Source: Liolophura sinensis (taxonomy: Eukaryota; Mollusca; Polyplacophora; Chitonida; Chitonidae). From it: a DNA stretch of 64,000 bases. The notes below the pieces were generated by a model that worked only from the letters and a program-made list of their open reading frames with translations, was not told the origin of the DNA and made no database searches. The stretch covers positions 6,585,704-6,649,703 of the forward strand of contig NC_088304.1 of the NCBI RefSeq assembly GCF_032854445.1, given 5' to 3'. Both the position numbers and the translations under genes were made by a program. This document shows, in pieces, positions 39,501 through 44,265 of this stretch (the first letter of the stretch is position 1; every line of letters begins with the position of its first letter).

Positions 39501-41661
39501 GAGGGATTATGTCTTTGGTTTATGACACAGCCTACACAGTAACTTCGCCGTAAAAAGAACCGCCTCCAAATACTAAATCTAGAGTTTTAACATGAATATT
39601 TGTAATAATATAAGAGACTAAAATCATAGCAGCGACAGTGTAATAACTGACAAATGGTCACACGTGTTAACGGTGAAATCCGGCCTCTTGTCAGTTTATC
39701 TCAGTCAGGGTTTTATTTTAACTGTTCACGTAAATGCTTAAATAGTAACAACTTTTACTCTCAGCACCTCGCAGTGGGCAATCTGGTGAATTTGCAGACA
39801 AGTGCAAGAATTGTGGCTAGACTATGTCCAAATGTAATAATTTTCTTGGTTCAAAGTCAGGTCAGTTCCTCAGTGAAAATTGAAAAGCCTGCATTCCTCT
39901 CCGGCCGTAAGTGGGAAGGTCTTCCAGCAACCTGCGGATGGTCGTGGGTTTCCCCCGGGCTCTGCCCGGTTTCCACCCACCATAATGCTGGCCGCCGTCG
40001 TATAAGTGAAATATTCTTGAGTACGGCGTAAAACACCAATCAAAAAAAAAAAAAAAAAAAAGCCTGCAAAGATACATGTAGTGTCAGACAAGTGAATTTG
40101 TCCAGAAAACCAGTAAATTTTTGTTTGCTTTACCTTGTCACATATTTCCAAACGGGAAAATTCCCAAGGCAGTGGAGTGATAGTATTATAGTAACATAAC
40201 AATGGCCCGACAAATTAACGAGGGAGGTCCTCTTTTTACATTGTTTTAATGTGATTGTATGTTAAATGTGATGACAATACAGCATTTTTAGTAATTCTAA
40301 ACCAGTGATATCCAATAAATTGCAATTAAGATCATTGCATTTTTTTATCTAATTCTACCTAAGCCAAAATGTGACACTTTAGCTGCCACCCTGGGGAGAT
40401 GGCTACTCCGCCATTTGTAACCTTGTTTGCTTGTATGCAGAAACATTTATGTAAGAAGAATGGAAAACTGTGCGTAGCCCCAACAGATTTAATAAATTTC
40501 AGATTGACCCTGGATCTACCACTCTCCAAGCGGAAGCTCTACCAACTGTGATATCGGGGCCGGTCAAGGTTAAGTACATGCATATGTAGAGCAGAAAACA
40601 ACTCTGTGTCACGAGGAAAGATGTATATAGTGCACAACTGTACCATGCCTCTGAAGGTTATTCGATATTAATCTATCGCTTTAATACAAGAATGTCATCT
40701 AGATTAACAAATGCCAAAAATACGGCCCGCGTGAAATACGGCTAGCGGCTGTATAGCCATGACGTTGTACGAGATCTACATGAGGGATATGTGAACAAGC
40801 GCAAGCAAAGCGCAACAGTGGTACATGTTTTGATTACCCACAAAACTAACATGGTTCATGATTTGGATACTGATTTAATTAAATGTCAACCACTAGGGCA
40901 CTTTAATACCCAGCACACAAGCCTAATAAATATCTGTCCACTAAGGCCCAAATAAATTTCAGCAGATCTCTGTGATACCAAATTATTGTTTTAGATTGAC
41001 AAAGACAGGCAGACAAACTAAAATGTAGTGCTAGCTCAAACCTCATTGACGCAACAAAGCACTAGTGCTTCATGTAACATAACACGAAAACTATGGTGTT
41101 GAACACATAGATGTTGGGTTTAAATTCCTCCAATCTTGGTCTTCAAACTCTAACCAAACAATTTTGTTAGGTCATTCCATACAAGTGATACCCTTTTCAC
41201 ACCAAAATTGATATATTTCTATACTTATTGTGGATAAGGCAACTAATTGAATGGATAAACGGGGACTGGTTCCTTTTATTTCTCTGTTTTAGGGATTTCT
41301 TAGAATGGAAGTGCAGGACAATTTGTGCACTTTACTATTGTCTTTATCAGAGCTGTTGGCACTTACTAGCCAGCCAGACAGGTAGACCACCAATGTACAG
41401 ACCTGGGCCTGCTTTCGCAATCCGATCAAAAATTATTGAGCCTGGCAATAACCCCCTATACTGACCCAGTACTTACTTTATGGTATTCCCTTTGAGGAGG
41501 CCTTGCTGGATGACCTTTTCCACCGCCACAAAGGGTGATGCGGCATTTCTTTGAAACTGAAAATTGGATATCCTGTTTCCAGTCAGGTATCCTAACTTGT
41601 ATTCCCCAAACCACGCAGATGGTACGAGAAGTAGTAAGAAGAAGAATCCTGTTATGCTCAT
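9408..41661 (-). CDS. Receptor guanylate cyclase, natriuretic peptide receptor (GC-A/NPR1)-like, 22 exons (gene 2)
   Basis: Makes cGMP from GTP in response to an extracellular ligand. The hand-assembled exons sum to 3183 bases (1060 residues plus stop), almost the size of human GC-A. Order: signal peptide 1-19; ligand-binding domain about 20-440 with N-glycosylation sequons (NLT, NMT, NKT, NGT) and a membrane-proximal CGF-GELC motif; membrane helix about 447-469; Ser/Thr-rich juxtamembrane stretch 511-533; kinase homology domain to about 795; dimerisation helix 797-843; cyclase domain 844-1030; short tail. Metal Asp D870 and D914, guanine-selecting E910 and C982, and catalytic N989 and R993 are all present, so it should be an active guanylate cyclase. 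The kinase domain has HGNLKSSN in place of HRDLK and TDFY in place of DFG, as expected of a pseudokinase. Exon 1 at 41477 is the nearest of four candidate first exons. The ligand cannot be told from sequence. Confidence 0.93.
9823..9914 (-). CDS. Gene 2 exon 21, end of cyclase domain
   Basis: Acceptor ttgcag, then [19 protein letters not shown] and TKRGQIAIK before donor aag|gtaag. LKIHISEQT is the usual motif that follows NTASRMES in class III cyclases. Phase 1 in, 0 out. Confidence 0.92.
10270..10445 (-). repeat. Dispersed repeat D, copy in reverse orientation
   Basis: Contains aaaaccatgatgctatgggc, ttgctactatttaagcattt and ttttactccctacgctgttg, the reverse complement of the D family. It lies in gene 2 intron 20. 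Confidence 0.6.
10644..10981 (-). mobile_element. SINE B, nearly full copy with target duplication
   Basis: Read on the minus strand it begins in a tRNA-like head (cgcttcgggaccggtagatc, then B-box-like ggatcaatccttgg) and ends gttaaaccccaagcactcac tcactcac. It is flanked by a perfect 12-base direct repeat, tacactcgtgaa, at 10632-10643 and 10982-10993, which marks insertion by LINE-type retrotransposition. It lies in gene 2 intron 20. Confidence 0.85.
11737..11820 (-). CDS. Gene 2 exon 20, cyclase active site
   Basis: Acceptor ttgttacag, then [19 protein letters not shown] and SRMESNGL before donor g|gtgag. It carries guanine-selecting C982 in PRYCLFG, and N989 and R993 in NTASR. Phase 1 on both sides. 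Confidence 0.96.
11862..12510. repeat. Minisatellite, about 32-base unit
   Basis: About 20 tandem copies of a unit like cataaagcccagtaagcata followed by aggtacattagc, with variable unit length. It fills most of gene 2 intron 19, only about 40 bases from a catalytic exon. Frames reading [10 protein letters not shown] on the minus strand are only translated repeat. Confidence 0.9.
12555..12838 (-). mobile_element. SINE A on minus strand
   Basis: From the tail (tttatttattttatttgatg) through cacttatacgacggcggcca to the head region near ctctgcgaaggagaccccca. Nearly full length, somewhat diverged. In gene 2 intron 19. Confidence 0.8.
12981..13170 (-). CDS. Gene 2 exon 19, cyclase domain
   Basis: Acceptor ccattactag, then [19 protein letters not shown] and ending [10 protein letters not shown] before donor g|gtatg. 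E910 (guanine recognition) and D914 (second metal) are in VETIGDSY. The usual HTGPVCAG appears as HTGACCAG. Phase 0 in, 1 out. Confidence 0.96.
13410..13580 (-). repeat. Dispersed repeat D, reverse copy
   Basis: Shares aatgtcattgtatgttaaat, gtaattctagacca and ttgctactatttaagcattt with the copies at 40235 and 43975. In gene 2 intron 18. Confidence 0.65.
14013..14205 (-). CDS. Gene 2 exon 18, cyclase domain with first metal site
   Basis: Acceptor ctttatacag, then [20 protein letters not shown] and VYFSDIVGF, with metal-binding D870, then [13 protein letters not shown] and FDVYK before donor aag|gtcag. It matches the GC-A segment VAEQLKRGE to FDVYK. Phase 2 in, 0 out. Confidence 0.96.
14764..15004 (-). 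mobile_element. SINE A on minus strand, nearly full
   Basis: Begins tatttatttatttattcatt and ends ccaactgagccacggaggca, the reverse complement of the tRNA-like A box. It has a deletion in the middle. In gene 2 intron 17. Confidence 0.85.
15500..15865 (+). repeat. Dispersed repeat C, long copy
   Basis: Starts aatctatgcgtgcaaacagc, contains cgtataccagccatcaatca, aagagaagcagtcaacagtt, gttggaaagacgaaagg and gttgtcgataataaaataag, and ends near atccaacgtggcaatctag. The best full-length match is 60808-61160 at the other end of the window. In gene 2 intron 17. Confidence 0.7.
15866..17302. other. Intron 17 sequence, nothing recognised
   Basis: AT-rich intronic DNA. The frame at 15912-16112 on the plus strand has no splice or domain context. 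No repeat family could be assigned. Confidence 0.4.
17303..17443 (-). CDS. Gene 2 exon 17, dimerisation (signalling) helix
   Basis: Acceptor ttcattaacag, then [20 protein letters not shown] and [20 protein letters not shown] ending QMLPS. This is the amphipathic helix that joins the kinase homology and cyclase domains in receptor guanylate cyclases (LEELVEERT--EEK--LLYQ-LP in GC-A). Phase 2 on both sides. Confidence 0.95.
17930..18025 (+). repeat. Dispersed repeat D, fragment
   Basis: Matches gacagtgtgatag, ggtgaaatagggtcgtttgt, cagtttgcctcagttagg and ttcattctaaatgtt of the D family. It is strongly diverged. Confidence 0.55.
18110..18285. repeat. Dispersed repeat F, copy 2
   Basis: Partner of 2620-2785: gactaaaatgcatttaaaac, tctatggtcgtttggtggga and cattcatagctctaa. 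In gene 2 intron 16. Confidence 0.65.
18640..18840 (+). mobile_element. SINE A, 3'-truncated copy
   Basis: Head cggggcctctgtggccaacg, central cgctgtgagtacaagtcc (B box) and cctgtgaatggtcgtgggtt; it stops near tttcctcattgaaataaatg before the usual 3' part. Confidence 0.75.
19165..19302 (+). mobile_element. SINE A, 5'-truncated copy
   Basis: Only the 3' half: ggattgtcgtgtgttttcct, ggccgccgtcgtataaatga and cgtaaaacaccaatcaaata with an (aaat)n tail. Confidence 0.8.
19396..19673 (+). mobile_element. SINE A, full-length young copy with perfect target duplication
   Basis: Best copy of the family here. tRNA-like head ggggcctccgtggctcagtc with A box tggctcagtcggttagcg and B-box-like gtgagttcaagacc; body ending gagtacggcgtaaaacacca; then a long poly-A. 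It is flanked by the perfect 11-base direct repeat tctatgagacg at 19385-19395 and 19674-19684. A pure tail and exact flanks mean a recent insertion. In gene 2 intron 16. Confidence 0.93.
20029..20206 (-). CDS. Gene 2 exon 16, end of kinase homology domain
   Basis: Acceptor atattctgtcag, then [19 protein letters not shown] and [20 protein letters not shown], ending KISERG. It is the kinase C-lobe signature CW-E-P--RP-F--I. Phase 1 in, 2 out. Confidence 0.95.
20500..20640. repeat. Diverged dispersed repeat, shared with 29040-29145
   Basis: gacttaaagccgcagccaaaac and attcgaacacgga resemble gacttaaagccgcagctgaa and attggaacacgca at 29050-29120. It may be the head of a third, old tRNA-type SINE. 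Confidence 0.4.
20655..20820. repeat. Minisatellite, 32-base unit
   Basis: Four to five copies of gcggtacctgacttaccacc ttggtgagtaac. It lies in gene 2 intron 15, about 140 bases from exon 15. Confidence 0.85.
20963..21112 (-). CDS. Gene 2 exon 15, kinase homology domain
   Basis: Acceptor gtttgtcttag, then [19 protein letters not shown] and [26 protein letters not shown] and GDV-SF-IILQEI are strongly conserved in receptor guanylate cyclases. Phase 1 on both sides. Confidence 0.95.
21414..21576 (-). CDS. Gene 2 exon 14, pseudokinase core
   Basis: Acceptor ttttcgtgtag, then [20 protein letters not shown] and [17 protein letters not shown]. The catalytic-loop Asp is Asn (HGN-LK) and DFG is replaced by DFY, so no phosphotransfer is expected; this is normal for the family. 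Phase 0 in, 1 out. Confidence 0.95.
21720..21925 (+). repeat. Dispersed repeat D, copy
   Basis: Has ttttattctagctgttcaag, aaatagtaaca, cagtggtctagattactcaa and attgtcgcat of the D family. In gene 2 intron 13. Confidence 0.6.
21993..22064 (-). CDS. Gene 2 exon 13, kinase homology domain
   Basis: A 24-codon exon after acceptor catgttgcag: [18 protein letters not shown] then IFDLIN before donor gtaag. It matches DILENESITLDWMFRYSL in GC-A. Phase 0 on both sides. Confidence 0.92.
22318..22577 (+). mobile_element. SINE A, copy with damaged head
   Basis: Body gatgacccaggagcctcacg, B box gctgtgagttcaagtccagc and tail gtaaaacactaatcaaataa with (aaat)n. In gene 2 intron 12. Confidence 0.8.
22914..23018 (-). 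CDS. Gene 2 exon 12, kinase homology domain
   Basis: Acceptor tcattgacag, then [18 protein letters not shown] and [11 protein letters not shown] before donor gtaag. It matches the LKH-NV--F-GAC and YC-KGSLQD motifs. Phase 0 on both sides. Confidence 0.95.
23386..23598 (-). CDS. Gene 2 exon 11, juxtamembrane phosphorylation cluster and start of kinase homology domain
   Basis: Acceptor cgcttttag, then [18 protein letters not shown], a Ser/Thr-rich run to residue 533, and [20 protein letters not shown]. The Ser/Thr cluster sits where GC-A and GC-B carry their activity-setting phosphosites (GSRLTLSGRGS in GC-A), so phosphorylation control is likely but inferred. K557 is the ATP-lobe lysine. Phase 0 on both sides. 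Confidence 0.93.
23688..23879 (-). mobile_element. SINE A on minus strand, internal deletion
   Basis: tatttatttatttggttagt, cacttgtacgacggcggcca and head remnant gttcggccacagagacccct. In gene 2 intron 10. Confidence 0.78.
23989..24085 (-). CDS. Gene 2 exon 10, cytoplasmic juxtamembrane
   Basis: Acceptor ttgcatttcag, then [19 protein letters not shown] and [16 protein letters not shown] and the following stretch match the segment just inside the membrane in GC-A. Phase 2 in, 0 out. Confidence 0.93.
24467..24551 (-). CDS. Gene 2 exon 9, membrane-spanning segment
   Basis: ADTK, then an unbroken hydrophobic run of about 23 residues ([20 protein letters not shown] plus VLY) and a stop-transfer Arg. 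This is the only strong membrane helix after the signal peptide. Acceptor attgaag, donor ag|gtaag. Phase 1 in, 2 out. Confidence 0.93.
24806..25018 (-). mobile_element. SINE A on minus strand
   Basis: aatttatttatttccttggt, actcatgcgacgggggtcag and the head ending ggccacggagacca. Internal deletion. In gene 2 intron 8. Confidence 0.75.
25367..25472 (-). CDS. Gene 2 exon 8, membrane-proximal extracellular region
   Basis: Acceptor tatatttcag, then [20 protein letters not shown] and [14 protein letters not shown] before donor g|gttgg. The paired cysteines in CGF-GELC are the usual juxtamembrane feature of this receptor family. Phase 0 in, 1 out. Confidence 0.92.
25646..25864 (+). mobile_element. 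SINE A, copy with short target duplication
   Basis: Head ggggcctccgtggccgaggg, end gagtacggcgtaaaacgcca and tail aaataaataaat. Flanking ttatgttct at 25633-25641 and 25866-25874 looks like the target duplication. Internal deletion. In gene 2 intron 7. Confidence 0.82.
25866..27300. other. Intron 7 sequence, nothing recognised
   Basis: About 1.4 kb between a SINE and exon 7. I found no repeat of the local families, no exon-like frame with splice sites and no structured array. Confidence 0.4.
27301..27431 (-). CDS. Gene 2 exon 7, ligand-binding domain
   Basis: Acceptor ctatttacag, then [20 protein letters not shown] and [11 protein letters not shown], ending SNPPGQ. It matches the G-TG-V-ID-NGDR--D--L segment at the end of the ANF-receptor domain. 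Phase 1 in, 0 out. Confidence 0.94.
27930..28096 (+). mobile_element. SINE A, 5'-truncated
   Basis: Starts in the body (cattccggctgtacgtgaga), then gcagcaacctgcggatggcc, ending gaaacaccaatcaaaaagta with an (aaat)n tail. In gene 2 intron 6. Confidence 0.8.
28357..28495 (-). CDS. Gene 2 exon 6, ligand-binding domain
   Basis: Acceptor taccttgtcag, then [20 protein letters not shown] and AKKMVFK before donor g|gtaag. It matches the family pattern of a helix F-HD---LYA-ALN followed by NGT. It carries the sequons NKT and NGT. Phase 0 in, 1 out. Confidence 0.94.
28668..28680. repeat. Poly-G run (13 G)
   Basis: Homopolymer in gene 2 intron 5, continued by agggggat. Prone to length variation and sequencing error. 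Confidence 0.9.
28945..29145. repeat. Diverged SINE-like repeat
   Basis: ggtgttaacgtcttctccaa and gaatttttcactcatatgag recall the 3' part of SINE B, and gacttaaagccgcagctgaa is shared with 20530. The boundaries are unclear. Confidence 0.4.
29380..29484 (-). CDS. Gene 2 exon 5, ligand-binding domain
   Basis: 35-codon exon after acceptor ttttgaacag: [19 protein letters not shown] then [15 protein letters not shown] and donor gtaat. It carries the NMT sequon. Phase 0 on both sides. Confidence 0.9.
29824..30017 (-). CDS. Gene 2 exon 4, ligand-binding domain
   Basis: Acceptor aactgtttcag, then [35 protein letters not shown] and [10 protein letters not shown] before donor gtagg. Collinear with gene 1 exon 4 with no gap. 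Phase 1 in, 0 out. Confidence 0.95.
30387..30743 (-). CDS. Gene 2 exon 3, ligand-binding domain
   Basis: Largest exon (357 bases). Acceptor ttgcctag, then [54 protein letters not shown] and [11 protein letters not shown], ending before donor a|gtaag. The pattern AYWN-P-LS, then T--R--P, then W is the hallmark of ANF-receptor domains. The gene 1 partner of this exon is broken. Phase 1 on both sides, so it can be skipped without shifting frame. Confidence 0.95.
30850..31100 (+). repeat. Dispersed repeat D, good copy
   Basis: gacagtgtgatagttggcaa, atggtcactcgtaactggtg, ttttattctaactgttcatg, ttattagacgtcactggtct and aacatacaataacatcaaaa give the family pattern. In gene 2 intron 2. Confidence 0.75.
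31180..32178. repeat. Minisatellite, about 62-75-base unit, about 15 copies
   Basis: Unit like gttgagatggctccctgtcc catacctccctcatcgctat atgtcaggaagtctgtcggg gacta. Central copies are the most alike and the left copies the most diverged. It fills 1 kb of gene 2 intron 2, ending about 310 bases from exon 2. Plus-strand frames here are repeat artefacts. Confidence 0.92.
32488..32597 (-). CDS. Gene 2 exon 2, ligand-binding domain
   Basis: Acceptor ctccgtttcag, then [20 protein letters not shown] and [10 protein letters not shown] before donor g|gtatg. It is the only intact exon-2 homologue found upstream of exon 3, so every candidate first exon further upstream would have to join it. Phase 2 in, 1 out. 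Confidence 0.94.
33858..33992 (+). repeat. Dispersed repeat C, short copy
   Basis: Starts aatctatgcgtcgaaacaga, then attcgtataccactggccaa, tccgggtcaatgatcccaag and gtggaactaagaacgtatg. A SINE B copy directly follows and may have cut it short. Confidence 0.65.
33993..34332 (-). mobile_element. SINE B, longer subfamily
   Basis: tattcacgtcgtacctaaaa, cagtcatatgacgacgaggt, gagtccatgccggcaaagtg, then the tRNA-like end with cccgggtttgatcccagatc and gaggcggacgctcagaac, read on the plus strand as the reverse complement. The same subfamily as 6150-6400 and 57765-58010. Confidence 0.75.
35122..35515. repeat. Minisatellite, 49-base unit, 8 copies
   Basis: Unit gtgtaactccctgtacacac tggtgcactacggagacttc ttcagagaa. 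Some copies lack two bases in cacactgg. In gene 2 intron 1. Confidence 0.93.
37945..38263 (-). mobile_element. SINE B, complete head
   Basis: Plus-strand reading starts gtaatgcttgggctttaacg and ends caactgtgctatcggggccgg. Reverse-complemented, the head is ggccccgatagcacagttga, a tRNA 5' end with A box, and the B-box region follows. Nearly the same as 10644-10981 apart from a deletion. Confidence 0.85.
38290..38960 (+). repeat. Dispersed repeat D copy, split by about 500 bases
   Basis: Left part aatataaaagactacagtat ggagagttaaatc to about 38362; right part ggtcactcgtaacttgtaaa attaggcctcttgcc from about 38868. The bases between do not match other D copies. Confidence 0.5.
38324..38704 (-). 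CDS. Unassigned 126-codon open frame inside a repeat
   Basis: Open frame from ATG at 38704 in intron 1 of gene 2. I recognise no domain, signal peptide or splice signals. Its last 15 or so codons are repeat D sequence, and the rest lies in about 500 bases that interrupt this copy of repeat D. It may be a fragment of a mobile element or chance. Confidence 0.15.
   Translation of the reverse strand: MTQRSNPQSINKEVIKRTSSNMDKSQNCSVFKSMMGLNQTSVKAACLEEMSYLNDCFFVLWLCKESRARELSHGVSLLAKSLLYDSFLSPEKQIENCVGQSYVLAYIRYHWTCLTIFQPSHVVSLI
39195..39300. repeat. Short tandem array, 18-base unit
   Basis: About six copies of ctcagactgatttgtcct, with ctcagaaggatttttcct variants on the left. In gene 2 intron 1. 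Confidence 0.85.
39615..39880 (+). repeat. Dispersed repeat D, copy
   Basis: aatataagagactaaaatca, acagtgtaataactgacaaa, ggtgaaatccggcctcttgt, ttttattttaactgttcacg. A 5'-truncated SINE A is inserted directly after it. Confidence 0.6.
39894..40057 (+). mobile_element. SINE A, 5'-truncated, with target duplication
   Basis: Starts inside the body (ttcctctccggccgtaagtg) and ends caccaatc plus poly-A. It is flanked by aaaagcctgca at 39883-39893 and 40058-40068. The 5' truncation with exact flanks is typical of target-primed reverse transcription. Confidence 0.88.
40235..40420 (-). repeat. Dispersed repeat D, reverse copy
   Basis: ttaatgtgattgtatgttaa, atgtgatgacaatacagcat, ttagtaattctaaaccagtg match the reverse copies at 13410 and 43975. 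Confidence 0.65.
40498..40565 (-). mobile_element. SINE B, head only
   Basis: attgaccctggatctaccac and gctctaccaactgtgatatc ggggccgg are the reverse complement of the tRNA-like head with A and B boxes. It is not a functional tRNA: acceptor-stem pairing is absent and it runs straight into repeat-flanking DNA. Confidence 0.65.
41477..41661 (-). CDS. Gene 2 exon 1 (candidate 1c): signal peptide and start of ligand-binding domain
   Basis: [19 protein letters not shown] is a clear signal peptide, followed by [20 protein letters not shown] and ending [11 protein letters not shown] with donor aa|gtaag, phase 2, which fits exon 2. It is the closest match to gene 1 exon 1, which supports it as the ancestral first exon of this gene type. 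No strong TATA box is visible upstream. Confidence 0.88.
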
Positions 41662-42489
41662 CCTGACTCACGCTCTCTAACACAATCGAGAGAAATGACG
41701 GAAAAACTGCCGTTCTCAAACAGTTACCAAACACTCTGATCTGTATTAATATCTCTTGTAATTTACCTGCAACATTTGAAATCTACGTCCTACATCAAAT
41801 CAACTACAACCCCCTTTGAAGTCTGTAGCCACGGTCCATGTAACACACTCTCATACTACCGAAAGATGGTCCATTTGCTGTTTTCACCTGTCGCCGACGT
41901 CAGACGATATATATTAACCCTGAATCTAGCATGCAAAGAAAAATTAGCTGACCAATTTTACGTAGGTACAGAAATCCGATTAACCTGTTGGAAAGGTTTG
42001 CTTTACAGCCATTGAGTCTCATCCAGAAGAAAAAAGTACGTGACTTAAAAATGCCCTGATAGAAAAAAAAATGAATCCACTCTCGCGCAGTATCGTCGAA
42101 GTGTTTGTCAATTCTTCCCTTCCACAAGTACGTGTCACGTTTAATCATGAACTGCTCTACCGATGTTCTACTTCAGAGAGGCGATTGGTAAGGAGCATGT
42201 GGCGCCTCTAACAATGCTGATGTTGACGTACATTAATTTTCTTAAACCAGGTATGAGCGATTTCGAACTTCATGTAAAGCGCCTTAATCATGTTGGACAG
42301 ATAATAATGGCGCCCTCTAAAAAATGATATATTCCCTGCTATTTACGAAGCAAGAAATATGTGAAGGACATGTCTTACTTTTTGTCGTGTCTTAATGCAG
42401 CCTGTCTTTGTTCTCAATGACCATGGCAGCCTCTCAGTGCCAAGTCTTCGACTGACCAAGATGACCTTTTAGCTAAAGATGGCAGTGGT

Positions 42490-42660
42490 TAATCGACGGT
42501 GCGAAAGACCCACCTTTGATCTGTCTAATGAAGAATGCTTCCGGGGGAAGAATGTAGACCTGGCAGTCTGATTCAGTCATATAGTATCTCAGCATGAAGT
42601 AACTATACCATTGTGATGTCTTGACCTGTGCTGTCATTGTTGTAGTAATACCAATCCGTA
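42490..42660 (-). other. Coding-like stretch, possible exon remnant
   Basis: On the minus strand one frame reads YSYFMLRYYMTESDCQVYIL then PPEAFFIRQIK before a possible donor g|gtggg, with a possible acceptor tggtatag upstream. DCQVYILPP is faintly like DYVYIFPP in exon 4 of genes 1 and 2, but the rest does not align. It may be a remnant of another copy or chance. Confidence 0.2.
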
Positions 42661-43441
42661 CAACATTTTTTTTTGCATTTATGAACGTAGAAGGAACGAA
42701 TATTGCTGCCAGGACAACGATGCTTCACGCTTCATTTACGGTTCCTGATGAATTAATGCTGTATTTGGGCATATCTAATTATGTCACGCCCATTCTCAAG
42801 CGAAAAATTCCTAGCAAGGTAAGATGATATCAAGCTGTGATATCGTGTAGGTTTGGATATAACTTTAGCCTATCGCATGACGTAAATTTAAAAATGCACG
42901 CATTTTTATTAACTAGCATATGTTTCTTTGTCATACTGTGACAAGTTGTACTTCCGCATTTTACTACTTTATAACATTTTATGACAGATTCAATTTCAAA
43001 CCTTTATTCATCAATGGATGTGATCGCAAAATTTACGATAAGCGGATTAGACGTTGAAAATGAATTTATATGAAACTTTTTTTCTGGAGTTTTTGATTAC
43101 AAATGATCTTTGCTGTGCCATCAAGCCATGCCCTAGTTCGAAAACGTTTACACCAACGTCTAGGTAAGTGTCTGTTTCGACCCTTAGTTTTCCAATATCA
43201 TAGAAAACTGCTTCTACTTCTAGGTAACTACATTGTATCTCTCCTTAACAGTACATATATTTTTTAAATATTGTAAATACTGTTTTTGTTAATGAAACAG
43301 GTCTTTGAGAATTTGATATTGTTTATCGGATGAGGCCCCAACTGTGACTGGGATACTTCAGTTACTATCAAGCGAAGCTGTCATCGCTGATTGGTGCGAT
43401 GACTACGGTTTGACCCGTATCATTTCAACTTGGCAACATGA

Positions 43442-43683
43442 TTTTTTTTTTTTGGATTGGTGTTTTAAGAATATTTCAGTTATACGACGGCAGCCAGCAT
43501 TATGGTGGGAGGAAACCGGGGGAAACCCACGACCATCCGCAGGTTGATGCCAGACTTTCCCACGTACGGCCGGAGAGGAAGCCAACATGAGCTGGACTAG
43601 AACTCACAGCGACCGCATTGGTGAGCGGATCCTGGGTCATTAGGCTGTGCTAGTGCGCTAACCAACTGAGCCACGGAGGCCCA
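43442..43683 (-). mobile_element. SINE A on minus strand, with 12-base target duplication
   Basis: Poly-T, then ggattggtgttttaagaata, cgacggcagccagcattatg and head ccaactgagccacggaggcc. Flanked by ttggcaacatga at 43430-43441 and 43684-43695, perfect. Young insertion. Confidence 0.92.
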
Positions 43684-43974
43684 TTGGCAACATGAGTAAA
43701 AACAGAAACGTTCATTGTGATGCCTTTAGTGTTCATATAAACCCACAAAAAAGGAATGTAGGTCAAAATGACACGACAGATGTTTTGTGGCCCTAAGCCT
43801 GTCTCATCATGTACAAGGAGTTAAACATGACAGGTGTAATTCACCAGAGGACGGGTTTTCAAGTCTATAGCGTTCTGTGTTTCATTCTTAAAGTACTGTT
43901 GGTATATCAGCCGGCACTGAGGTATCCAGCGAAAGTAACCCAAAAGCTTTGCCCTCCTGAATCTTTGACTGACT

Positions 43975-44265
43975 TAATGTTTTAATGTTATTGTATGTTA
44001 AATGTGGTGACAACACAGTATTTTGAGTAACTGCATTGCATTTTTTTTTACCTAATGCTGTGTAAATCATGGTGCTGCATGGGGGAGGGAGGGGGGCGTA
44101 TTGTTTGCTACTATCTAGGCATTTGCATGGACATTTAGAATAAAACCCTAACTGAGGTAAACTGATGAGAGGCCTTTATTCACCGGTTAGGTGTGACCAT
44201 TTGCCAGCTATCACATCTATCATCGCTGATCTGGTTAATCTCTCTGCGCTGTACGTCTTAATTAT
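43975..44265 (-). repeat. Dispersed repeat D, long reverse copy
   Basis: ttaatgttattgtatgttaa, tgctactatctaggcatttg, gtaaactgatgagaggcctt, ggtgtgaccatttgccagct and ctgcgctgtacgtctt give both halves of the family in order. Confidence 0.72.

Larger units (their letters stand above)
32598..41476. other. Gene 2 intron 1 (8.9 kb), repeat-rich
   Basis: Contains SINE A fragments (32735-32825, 33003-33032, 34515-34592, 36318-36362, 37888-37930), SINE A and B copies listed separately, repeat C and D copies and a 49-base minisatellite. No exon was recognised in 34600-35100, 35550-36300, 36380-37880 or 40570-41470. Confidence 0.5.

Noticed and set aside
40498-40565. Possible tRNA gene
   Set aside because: A and B box words are present but the cloverleaf stems do not pair and the sequence matches the SINE B head; the same holds for the heads of SINE A copies.
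42621-42827. Plus-strand frame ending at a possible donor gtaag
   Set aside because: No acceptor or homology, and it opposes the minus-strand gene; too weak to call an exon.
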